Of a stretch of DNA of 64,000 bases, positions 22,381-33,319 are shown one piece after another. This DNA is from Karalla daura (Eukaryota > Chordata > Actinopteri > Chaetodontiformes > Leiognathidae): assembly GCA_029224185.1 (NCBI GenBank), contig CM055191.1, positions 23,428,257 to 23,492,256 of the forward strand. Direction: 5' to 3'. Every line of letters starts with the position of its first letter. The first letter of the stretch is position 1. A program made the position numbers and the translations under genes. Below the pieces are notes generated by a model, which saw nothing but the letters and a program-made list of their open reading frames with translations, had not been told where the DNA came from and made no database searches.

Positions 22381-22560
22381 ACGTGATGCCTCCCTCTCTC
22401 TCAATCTTTCCCCCTCCTCTTTTTCTTCCCTCCTCCCTCCTCTCCTGCTGTGTGTCTCCCTCTCGCTACTTCTCCTCTGGCTCAGTGGTGTGTTTCCAAG
22501 AGATAAGACCCTTGCTCATTTCACACATGAGCAGAGTGGAGTTGGGTAAGGCTCTGAGTA

Positions 22561-22561
<1 letters not shown>

Positions 22562-22595
<34 letters not shown>

Positions 22596-22641
22596 ATGCA
22601 TGTGTGTCTGTTCATTGTGAATGTGTATACCTGTGTTTGTA

Positions 22642-22694
<53 letters not shown>
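22562..22694. repeat. Two (GT)n microsatellites
   Basis: GT runs at 22562-22594 and 22644-22694 are separated by about 50 bp of GT-biased sequence. Confidence 0.95.
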
Positions 22695-22696
<2 letters not shown>

Positions 22697-22699
22697 TTG

Positions 22700-25600
22700 C
22701 ATACAAGTTTGCACACTAATGTATGCGTTGAAGGTTAGAGAAAAAGAAAGCGAGTACAGGCTCCGACTCCAAGTTTTCCCCCCACTTGCTGCTTCTTTAC
22801 CTCAGCTTTTTGAGCCGTTGATTCGTCTTTCCTCCAGAACCGTCTGACAGGGGATGAAAGTAACATTAATTTCACTTTTAAATTCTGTTTCACATCACTA
22901 AGTTCAAAATACCAAACCAAATGAGAGGCCACCACTTTCCACTGAATATGCAGACATAGCTTATTGAATTTTTGTTTCGAGGGGAAAAAATATATACTTT
23001 CAGCACTTAAAGTTTTTAAGCCGACCCAGCAGTGCCAAAACAATAAGACAATGTAGCTCTTGTTCAGTAACTTTTGATCAGACCTGACCAAATGCAATCA
23101 TTCAACTCTTAATTCATGTGACAAAATTAGGTTTGAAAAATATTTTTTCAGATTTGTGATGATGTTTTACAGTTTTTCAAGAGGGCCATCAAGTATATAC
23201 CTTACTAGTAGTTTAAAAAGAAGGCAAAGAAGAACTTGGTCGAATGAACCTACCCTGATGGTTTATAGGAAATGGACAGACCTGATCAAAATCACCAAAT
23301 TTGAAGATCTATGGTATTATGGCTAGTCCACCACTTTGGTTCAATCTGTTGCGTCTCGGCAACACTTCTGTGTGTTTTGCTTTTACTGACATATCACCAA
23401 GAGCTTCATTGAGATTTCAAAAATAATTTACATGTTCTTTTCTAGGGGATAGCGACTTGGGAGGGAGGTGATTGGTAGAGGGTAATAAAGAAAACTGATG
23501 GGAGAGAGTAGAGGTTACTGCACCATTTGGCCATACATAGTGTATTGTTTGGTAGATTGTTTTTCTTATGTCCCACGAGATATAATAAGATAGTAAGAGA
23601 TACATCCATATGTTGTCAATAATGCATCCATTGGTGAGACATTGAGTGATGCGACAGCCATTATGCTCCATGTTGCTGTCTGCCCTGCTAGACAGGAATG
23701 ACATGCCTCAAAGAGGCTCAGTGGTTAACAGGCCATCCAGTCATAACTACCAAACTAGAAATAATGAAACAGAAAGATTAGACAAGAGTACAGACCAAAA
23801 GAAAAAAAAAAGAGGACAATCACAGGAAAATCTGCTGGGCTGACAGGTCACAATGTCTTTTGGTCTCGTCAAGGGCCAGACCTCAGCTATCAGGTGTTTG
23901 AAATTAGCACTTTTGTCCCTGGTCACTGCTGAGAGGAGAAATGTACTGGTTTAGGAAAGTACAGAAGGGAGAGAGGAAAAGGAATGTGACTGAGCAAAAG
24001 AGAAAATGCCAGAAACAAACAGAAACGAGTCTCACATGAGACTTCCATTAAAGTATAAATGGAACAAACACAAATACGAATGAAATAAATGTTTGGGTTG
24101 ATCACGTGTGTTATTTGTTTGCATGCCCCCTTGTCGTGTGTGGGTTTTTCTTCTCTGAAGGATTCGGAGAATTATCTATCACCACACTAAAGACAATATA
24201 TCTTAACAGTTTACAAATGTTAAGATATATAAACAACCATTTACTTTATTAAAAGTCCATTCAATACAAGACTTTATTCCTGTTGAAGCAACCATAGTTC
24301 AAGGCCAGTGTTTGTGGTTCTTTTTTTCTTCTCTGTTGTTTCAGAAACCAAGCAGGCAGTTGCCCCAAAGTCAAACTTGCAGTTTTTGAACATTGTCAGC
24401 ATTTTTCTCCAAGGCAATGCAAATTGGTAAACAAAAGTGTAGCAAAGGGAGTGCAATGTCATATTTAGAATACATTGACACTTTCTTTAATTTTATGGTT
24501 TACATTTTTCTTTTTTAATGGATGCTCTTGTGTTTATGTTTACTATGTATGGCTCGTGTGGTTAATTTATGCAATACAAGTATCTTGGAGGTAAAAACCT
24601 TGACATTGTTGATGCCACCACTGCTAAAATTTCAACCCATGTTAATTCATGGGGTTAAACACGTCTCTGCTGTAATTTATTGCCACAAGGCTTGCGGTCC
24701 CTCTCTCTTTTGCATTCATCACGTTTCATCACGTTCTGTGTAATTCAGTGGAATCATGAAAAAAAGAGAAAAAAAAAGCAACAAATGAAGAGAGTTATCC
24801 ATGCAAATACAAGCTAATGAAGAGTTTGCTTCCCCCTCAGAGGAGCCCTTTTGTCTCTGATACTCAAGCTTCTCTGAGAGTGGCTTGGCGGCAGCACAGC
24901 GCTCACAGCAATGTTCATTTGCCCAGACAGTCGAGTCTTAGGGGAGCAGGGAAGGAGGCGTTGCTGCAGTTGAGCTCTCGCAGATTTCAGCAGTCTGCCT
25001 GGCCTAGCGCTGCACTTAGCTGTCTCATTCTTGGCTTGCATGGATTGGGCTGCATTGACCCTCACAGTCAAGGCTGGCAGAGATGTCGAGGAAATGGCTG
25101 TCTTATTTCATGCCTACAGAGTCAAAATACGCATCTCATTTCAAACAATATTTTGTATTTTTGACCGAACTGGGCTTTAACTACAACTAATTAAAATAAA
25201 TTGGATAAAAGTAATTACAATTTCCTATTCAAGGCTAAATTATTTCTGTACATCAGGGAAATGTACCTAAATGTCTATAGGGACTCTATTATCCATGTCA
25301 CTGTTATTTAAAAAGAGCTCTACTGGTTGTTAATTGTATTTCCCTTTGGATAAGGAACATGGGGCCACTATTGCTCTTTCACCTGATAGTGGGGCCATGT
25401 CTTGTGAACCAGAGACTTATCTTATCTGGTCCCTGAGGGAGAAAATAAGTAAGATAATTTTCTGAGGTGGAATGTTTACATAAAATGAGGGAAAATACGT
25501 TAAGACTGGAAAAATAAGACAGTGGCCAAATATGTGGCCAGTGCATGTGCACAATTCAAACTGGAAGCTGAAACTAGGAAATTGAAATATGCTTGTGAAT

Positions 25601-26170
25601 GATTTCAGTGATCCAGTGATCTATATCTTAGAGATATTTTTTTTACAATCTTTAGTCCAAGTGGAGGATACCAGAATCTAAATTCAACACCTTAAATACT
25701 ACAGTTAACAGCTGCCAAAAAAGACTCTCCTAACAGTCTGGGGTCAATATGTGTTAACAACAGATTTCTGCTTTTGTCTGTCTTGGAAGTTACTCTGGCC
25801 CTGCCAGTACTGACACTCACAGAAAAGACAACGCTATCCAATCTATCCTTTGACGAGCAAAGTGCCTGCAAAAGGTGTAAGTGACGTTTCACCTGACACA
25901 ATCCCTCAAAAGTTGTGTCGTGATATCTAATTACTGAAAGCAAGATCGGTGTTAACCTTGTTTGTCCAAAAAAAAAAAAAAAAAGATGAACCCCAATCTG
26001 GATTTGGACCTTCAATCCTGAAGTTGGCCGATATCGACCAACCACTGGGTAACCCTATCAACTCATAAGTGACAGTATCAATCAGTGGGCCTGTCACATC
26101 AGTCTGGTCTGAAGTGCCTCATCAGCTGGACAGCCAGTGATTTATTTTCTTACCCCTGACACCGACTACA
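22700..26170. other. Non-coding AT-rich stretch
   Basis: No exon can be supported. It includes a 13-bp inverted repeat at 24196-24230 and an A-run near 25969-25984. Confidence 0.5.
24196..24230. repeat. Perfect 13-bp inverted repeat, 9-nt loop
   Basis: ATATATCTTAACA at 24196-24208 pairs exactly with 24218-24230. Confidence 0.95.
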
Positions 26171-26179
26171 AGGTTCACC

Positions 26180-26345
26180 TTTTTGGTTTGGAGTGAAATG
26201 GTTTCACCAAATACTGAATGGATTCTCATTTAATTTGGTACAGCTATCCACAATCCCCAGAGGATGAATCTTTGTCAGTTGACCTATTACCATCATCAGG
26301 CACGCATTTTGATACTTTGGTTTGTGAGAAAATAGCCATCACACC
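26180..26345 (+). repeat. Degenerate copy of a fish dispersed repeat
   Basis: GAGTGAAATGGTTTCACCAA, TTTAATTTGGTACAGCTATC, CCCCAGAGGATGAATC and CATCATCAGG followed by ATACTTTGGTTTGTGA occur in the order of a repeat widespread in perch-like fish. The match is from memory and the family is not named. Confidence 0.55.
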
Positions 26346-26349
26346 GCGG

Positions 26350-28600
26350 GTAAACAAAATAAGATAAATGACATTTGAAATCTGGAATTTGAAATCGCTT
26401 CATATATTGCCAGTGGTGATTAGTGTGATTGCTTTCACGTGCACAGGGGGACCATGTGATTGAGACGACAGGTAGCATGTGTGAACTCACAAAGAAGGCT
26501 GAGAGAGAAATTGAGAGATTTGACTGCTTGGGAACACGAGAGAGGGGAAAAATGTGAAAAATCCTGAAAAATTAAAGATGCTATGAAAATGCGAAAAAAA
26601 AATCGATGAAACTGTATCTTGAATTGAAGAAAAAAGTCTGAAATTTAAGCCGAGTACTGTATAAATACTGTATGAATACTGTAAAATTGTCATCTTGAAA
26701 TGTCAGTGCTTTAATGACGCATTAATGTATGTTGTTAAAGCATAGTGGATGTCCTTTGACATATAGAGTCATTACATTTTGCAATATATATTGTGCTGAG
26801 CTAGATGACTTCCTCACACACAAAGTGGCAACTAGGTGGAGGAAAATGTTTTTTCAGTCATGTGCAAGCAAAGATGGGGCGAGTTCAAACACATTATTAT
26901 GTAAAAGGACTACAAGGCCTCAGGAGCACTACATATTTGCAGATATACAGCATATGTACTATATTTATAGAGGAGTCCAGGGATGGTGCACTTGTCATTG
27001 TCGTTACACTCACACTATGAACATACCTTCCTGGCTTTCTTACAGATGACTCTTATGATGCTCAATAACACGTTATATAAGAAATCACTCTCAGCAAATG
27101 CATGAAATAATCCATATGGTTAATGCTCATATATAGGGAATTGAGGTGATAAAGTAAACCTGGCTTTAACCATAGAAAAGTGAGGCTTCCAATCCCATTG
27201 TGCCTAATTCACTGCTGCCCAGAGTGTGAACCCTGTGCTGAAGTAAGCACAGTGGTGAGGCTTGTTCAACCCTATCTCGTTGAAGCAGACATCAAGTCGA
27301 ATGAATATTTGTATGCAACTGAAGTGCTATCCAGGTGTCAGCTCCATACTTTAGTTGAGTCGCCCTCCCCAGTGGAGGCAGGCAGCAGAGTCCTCGTTGG
27401 TGGGTGGACGCCCGGTCTCTCTGACACTTCCTCACAAACAAACTTCTCTCGCTCAGGGCTGCGGACCAAGATAGCAATCCAATCTTGGGTTATATTAAGA
27501 GGCTTCAGTGTAGTTATTACAGCAGTGCCACACTCAGGCCTCTCTCTCTCAACTTGGGGAGAGGAATATAGTGCATATCAGTCCAATCATACACCCACGG
27601 AGTGTTATATTAAACCTATGTGGTTAGTGTCAGATAATACTTTTTGCCAGCTTTGCACCATCTGTATGTGCTGTCTCCACTCCCGAGAGGATATAATGCT
27701 AGCCTTCCATTGGTAATTATCTCACTTAGATGAAAATCCTACAATTAATCATTTTTACTTGATGTGAACCCATCACTACATAGTTCACCATTTGGAAGAT
27801 AATTATAGTCATTTCAAACTTGCAATTGTTTCCTATCGTTTGTCTAAGCTTTGATGTTGGTCTTGCTAACATGACACATTGATTTGTGGTTCAACAGTAC
27901 AAAATATGCGTGAACTTGTACTGTAAGCATGTTGTAGTGCAAGGGAGTGCAAGCAATTTGTCATCCTGGTGGCAATGGCTTATCAGCCATTATCCGCTTG
28001 TCTTGCGGTAAAACTGTTTGCTAAGTTTGTTTTGTTGCCCTCTCGTGGCCAAAATAATTAATCTTTAATTGGCACTGTGAATGGCTGTTTTTGTTTTGCC
28101 TGTTATACTGTATTTGAACCGGTTCTACAACACCAGCTTGTTAGTTATGCAGCATGCCAAAGTTGGATGATGCAGTAGTTAAGCCAGGCTTGTGGCAATA
28201 TTGTTGGCTAACCATCAGGAAATTAAGAGCTTTCCAAAGGAACATTCTCTCAGACCACTTACAGCTGGCTTGTCATACAGGCTGAACTGTGTAGGTTATC
28301 GTGATTAATCATTTGTATTGCTATTTGCATTTTTATTTGTAATTTACTGACCTTATTTTATTTGCTTAGGCTTGCAACTCCAAGAGAATGAAAACTCTGG
28401 GCAGCTTATCATCATGACAGTATTATACAAGCGAATAGCAGCAATATATCAGTCTGCCACAAAGGGAGAGGAGTAAATACAAATATAGGTTTAATTGAGC
28501 TCTCTAAACTGCATATGTAAATGCTTAAAATTTGTAATTCTCTATTCCTTACAAATGGGATGGCTGATCTCATTATGCTGTAGTTTGCGCCGAGATAAGC
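26350..28600. other. Non-coding AT-rich stretch
   Basis: A 178-codon open frame at 27180-27716 looks like no known protein. No other feature is seen. Confidence 0.5.
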
Positions 28601-28619
28601 TGTGGGCTGCTTATAAAAA

Positions 28620-29400
28620 TGATGCATTTTGAGTTTTTAGCTAATTTCATGTTGCGGAGGAAATCCATAGATTAGCAACCAAGCAGAATATTAACAGCAG
28701 GTCTCCAACTGCTGACCTTTTGCTCCATGCAGAAATTTGTTCTGTTGCTTCACAGGGCAAATAAATCAAAGTGATGTCAATGAATTATCACTGTGTGATA
28801 TCTTACCATGCAAATTTATAAATATATCAAATCTGCAATTGCGCTGTTTTCTGGCACCAGACTCTTAAATAGTTTGTGCTCAGTTCCAGTTCACCCTCTT
28901 GAAGACACTCTGACAACGTTCATGACCAAATGCAAATAAGGGCAAGGATTACCATTTAATGTTTTCACAAACGTTGCCTTTGTTTCCACAGACCTGCTCT
29001 GTGTGAATTTCCCAGAATGCCTCACTGAAGCATCACCATTACCAGAAAGCCAGTAATGGGGACTGAAAGATGTAATTACAGTGGCAGAATGTAAATTATG
29101 GACTCATAAATCATGCTAGTGGGCAGGCAATAATGCACACAAGCGAAGTGCCTACAAACAATGGTCTAATTACCCGCCAATTACCTGGTTAATAATGCTT
29201 TTCCAGGGCTGGGGCGCTGACCTGTTGCTGCAATGAATTTGTTAATCTCAGTGCAGAAGAAGGCATCGGCGAGAACCTTAGGGACATAAAGCGACTTAAA
29301 ACGGAATAGGTAGAACAGGGAAAAAAACGTAACATAAAGCAACATATTTCCATAGAGTAAATATTCATCCATATTCATCCAATTCAGTGATTGTGATCTA
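28620..29400. promoter_or_regulatory. Candidate conserved non-coding element cluster
   Basis: Free of simple repeats and rich in homeodomain-type cores. GTAATTAC, GTAAATTATG, CTAATTACC, CAATTACC and GTTAATAATG all lie between 29070 and 29200. No splicing pattern or open frame explains it. The label is inference from texture only. Confidence 0.3.
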
Positions 29401-30069
29401 TATGCAAAATATCATTCAAGCATCTCAGCCTTTACCACAGCTTCGTAAGGTGCGCTGTATATTTGTAGACGCATATTTCAGTGGTCTTTTCATATTACAC
29501 AACATACTATGTAATGTAGAGTCAAACTAAAGGACAAAGTGTATTATTTTGACTACAGCTGTCAATCTGCCCATTACCTGCTTTATACCTGCTGGCATTT
29601 CAAGGTAATGATATTCTATCATAAATCTATGATAAAATACAGGCTGTTTGACTGTCATCTGGAAATTATGACTTTCGGACAGGACCCATTGAAGTAACCT
29701 TTAATGAATGTAATTTGCTAACATAGCACTGTTTCATCTTGCATCAAAAAAGTCGAAATCATCACATCTCCTGAATAATAGACTGTGAATGTTTACAAAG
29801 TCCGGTGGGAGGACACATCGGTCTTTGGTCTTTACTCTCCACAGGTAATTATTGTGGTAATTACTCTCTAAATTCTGTACTGCAAACAGAAGGTGAGAAA
29901 ACCCAATCCCAGTCTGAACTGAATTATATGCAAACATGCATGCGTTCATGCTGTCATCAAATTTTATCACCACATTTCCTCTGTTCCAATGCCACCAATC
30001 AAAATGCCGCCCATTCGCCTGTCCAATGACTGACCAGCATTCCCAGGCCTTTCCCCACCCCTTGGCTGG

Positions 30070-30240
30070 TCCTTGTGGCCAGAGGGAGAAACTGCCTGCT
30101 TATTAATTCGTTTTTTAATTGAATTTCTCCCACCATTTCTCCGCTTAGTTAATCCCTGCACTGGCCTGTGGGCAGATGATTGGCGTGTAATTACTGGCTG
30201 CTGGCATGTGTGCTTTCTCTGGGCTTCTCTTCTCATTCTG
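30070..30240. promoter_or_regulatory. Candidate conserved non-coding element
   Basis: ATTAATTC, TTTAATTG, GTTAATCC, ATGATTGG and GTAATTAC fall within about 120 bp, a dense set of homeodomain/PBX-type sites. Not verified by alignment. Confidence 0.3.
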
Positions 30241-30659
30241 CTCACCGCTAAGGCAGCAAAGGCTTTTTTTTTGTTGATCTATCTCTCGTCTCCGCTCTGC
30301 ACCTCCTATTCTCCTCCCGTCTGTTTCCTATCTCCTTTCCCCCCCATATCTTCTCCCCGTTCCTTGCACTCCAACTCGCTCCCTCTCCTTTCCTCCTCAC
30401 TCTATCCATACATCTGAGGAAAAATCACTCCCCAGAGGGAATCTAAAGATTGGGAGTCGTGTAGAGGGGGTAAAAAAAAAAAGTAAAACACTTTCTATTT
30501 TCGTTTCAGGATCAAGAGAAAATGAATTGGGACCTTTTTTTTTTTCGCATTTTGTAATCGTTTTCTGTGCTGGTCTATCGAGCATGGCATCAGTCTGAGC
30601 AAGAGCTAAGTTAAGCTTTTCCATTCTTTGAGGACACATGTTAATAAAACAGCCAGCAG

Positions 30660-31500
30660 ATAACAGTAATTACCTCTCAGTGGCTTCTGCTCCTCGCTGG
30701 GGACACACTGCGAGAAAGAGGTCTGCCTCTTCTTGAGCCTGTACGTCCAAAAGATTAATTCTGTTTTTAATTAGAGCACACCCTAAGTGATACACCAAAT
30801 GAAGCCTTCCCGCATATTCTTTGCTGCCTTCCTCCTCTGCCTCCCTGCCTCTCTGTCATTGCAGTATTAGCATAAGTAATTAGAGATTCCTATTTGCCTG
30901 CATGGTCTCGCAGTTTAAATTGAACGTGTTGATCTCTTTTGATTCTTCTGTAGTTTGAGGCCGCCTGTCTTGTACAATTAAGATAAGGTGTACGGAGGGT
31001 GGTTGATGGGGGGGGGGTTTGGAAGCCTGCAACCCCGCTCTTAAACTGTTATCTCTAGTTTGTTGTAAACTCTTCAGAGCTCTGTAGAGATTTAAGAGGT
31101 GAGGAGTGGAGCTTATGCATGCTGAAGCTTGAGGGCCAGCCGCTTCACTGCGAGATGAATGTCCCAGAGACACCAGGCTTGTGTCATCCCGTTGATTTCG
31201 CTTCAGAACAAATTTAAGAAGGGGGGGGTGGAAGAAAGATATCTGCACTGACTTCATCTGGAAAAAAATGGTCTTTGAGCGAGAGCAGATGTGTAGACAT
31301 CAGCCCATTGTGTAAAACTAGTGTTCGAGTCTCTGCCCCATCCACAGCATTATCATCAGTTTGTAGTTAGAGCCCTATTGTAACCGCCAAGATTCAGCCT
31401 TTCATTAGAGCACACCCACTTTGCACACTCATCTAAATGATAAAGTATTCATGCATTATGGAATGAAATGGAATGCTAATTCAGAATGAGAATAATTGAG
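30660..31500. promoter_or_regulatory. Candidate conserved elements sharing a 14-mer
   Basis: ATTAGAGCACACCC occurs at 30770-30783 and again at 31404-31417. Nearby cores include GTAATTAC (30669), GATTAATT, GTAATTAG and GCTAATTC. The rest of the stretch is unremarkable, apart from G runs near 31009 and 31221. Confidence 0.3.
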
Positions 31501-32840
31501 GCCACTTTATGCTGGGTATACTTAACGCAGGCTCCTCTTGTGCATCTCTTACACAAGACTGACGATTAAAGCTATGGTTTGACATTTTCAGAAATACGCT
31601 TTCTCTCTCCATGTGAGTAAGCAGCTTGATCTCATTCCTAGAGTGCCAAATACTGATGGATCGTCACGCCCCTTGGCACACACGGTACCCTTGAGCCTCC
31701 AGAGGAGACACACCAGACTTTTACTTATTTCACTATAAAGCTGCAGCCAACAGCAGCAATATTAGATCCTCTAAGCAAGCTGATGTGGGATCAAGATCAA
31801 GAGGAGTAGGAAAGTTGGAAAGATGGGATAGGTGGGTGAATCAAACAAAGGATATTCCCACAAGACAAAGGTTCATCCTGATGTAGCCCCAACCTCAACC
31901 CGAAAATGCCTGACCCTAATTGACCTGTGCTCCACAATAGTGAACACATATTGGAAAGGCTATTGGGATAGGTTTTTTGCATCACTGCGATAGACTACTC
32001 CAGTTTAACACAGGAGAGGAGTGCTGAGAGAAACCAAAGCTGCAGAGAGACAATACAAGACATGACAGCAGTGCTGCTGCAGCAAGACTGCAGAGCACAG
32101 CCAGGCCGCACCGTGCCTGTTTATTAGAAATATGCCTTGAGAAAAATCCTGAATTTAAAACACCTCTCAGAGAAAATACAAGGGGCAGATGGGCTGCTCC
32201 CACACATGAAGGAGTCATCTCTGATTAAGAGACTGAACAAATTTCATGCAGTGCTGCTCAAAAGGTGGCTGAGCCTGCCACTGCGTAGAGCTGAAGTCCA
32301 GGCACCACAGAGTAAGCACACTGCCACTGCAGGTACAGTAATAAGCCACACAAACACCTACCATATGGGGATTAGGGTTAGGATCCCAAGCTGGTAAGAA
32401 ATTTTATTCCAGTGTTGCCTTTTTGATGAATATTTATTCACTCTGAGAAAACATTCGGTAGTTTTCGCCATGACCACACACAGAAAATCCCTGGAGCCTA
32501 TGAAACACCTGGACAATTGTGGACCTGTTCTATGAATAGTTTTGAGTGCCATGTGATAGATGTAGTAGCTTTGAAGTAGCTCTTCGTGTTGTATTCTCTC
32601 TCCTGTTTATGTTTCCCACTACAGTGGCTAAATCATGCATGAAACAATATCTTGCAATTCCCAGGTAAATCTAGCAGGGGATCTTCTCTTCTATTCTGAT
32701 GACCTGATTTTCCTTTGATCTCATATAGCCTGTATAACAAGACTAAGTCTGTCTTTACTTGACTACCACATCTAAAAAAAAATCCAAATCTGCAGCCTAG
32801 AGACTGAATGATGCCTCAGAAAAGAACCCTTCCAAAACTA
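31500..32840. other. Non-coding stretch
   Basis: No exon or clear repeat is seen. Confidence 0.45.
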
Positions 32841-32849
32841 AATGGTGAT

Positions 32850-33000
32850 TTTTGCTGCAAACATGGGAATGGGGATATTTTAAGGAGGTGGCTGAACGAA
32901 TGAAGGAGGCTGGATATGTACGCTTGTCTGAACAAGTTGGAAACTGCTGGAGGACTCTGAAAAGAAGCTGTTAAGTTGTTCAAAAGTAGAACGAAACTAG
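32850..33000 (+). pseudogene. Decayed Myb/SANT-like domain fragment, probably transposon-derived
   Basis: From 32882 the frame reads KEVAERMKEAGYVRLSEQ and, a little further on, NCWRTLKRSC before a stop at 32972. This resembles the trihelix Myb/SANT-like DNA-binding domain found in DNA transposon accessory proteins and their domesticated relatives. The frame is broken by a stop just upstream. The nucleotide sequence around 32854-32915 is similar to 47700-47765, so it belongs to a repeat family. The domain is recognised from memory and the transposon origin is inferred. Confidence 0.45.
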
Positions 33001-33110
33001 CGACCACACTCCATCTATTTTCCTATATTATCCTACATGACCGATATTCCCTAATTGACACAAGGTTGTGTGTGCGAGATATGTTTTTGATACATAAAAA
33101 TGAATTAAAA

Positions 33111-33300
33111 ATATGCAATACAAAGATTAGTAATTAGCTATGTTTGCAGCTGAGGGCATCCTGTCAACATTTTTTTCATTTGTCTCTTTTACTATTGCTG
33201 TCTATGGGGAAAATGCTTTTTGGGCCCAATAGGATTTCTGTTGCAATACTAGCGTTGACCACTGGATAAAATCAGATTGCCCGCGGAGAGTGGCGCCGTA
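33111..33300 (+). repeat. Dispersed repeat, copy 1
   Basis: TATGCAATACAAA...GATTAGTAATTAGC and CTGTTGCAATACTAGCGTTG followed by ACCACTGGATAAAATCAGAT match 46985-47100 in the same order and orientation. This copy has roughly 85 bp extra between the two blocks. Confidence 0.75.
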
Positions 33301-33319
33301 TCCAGGTGTTATCCATGAC

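Noticed and set aside
27180..27716. 178-codon plus-strand open frame
   Set aside because: No recognisable domain, no promoter or splice context; about the longest frame expected by chance in this much sequence.
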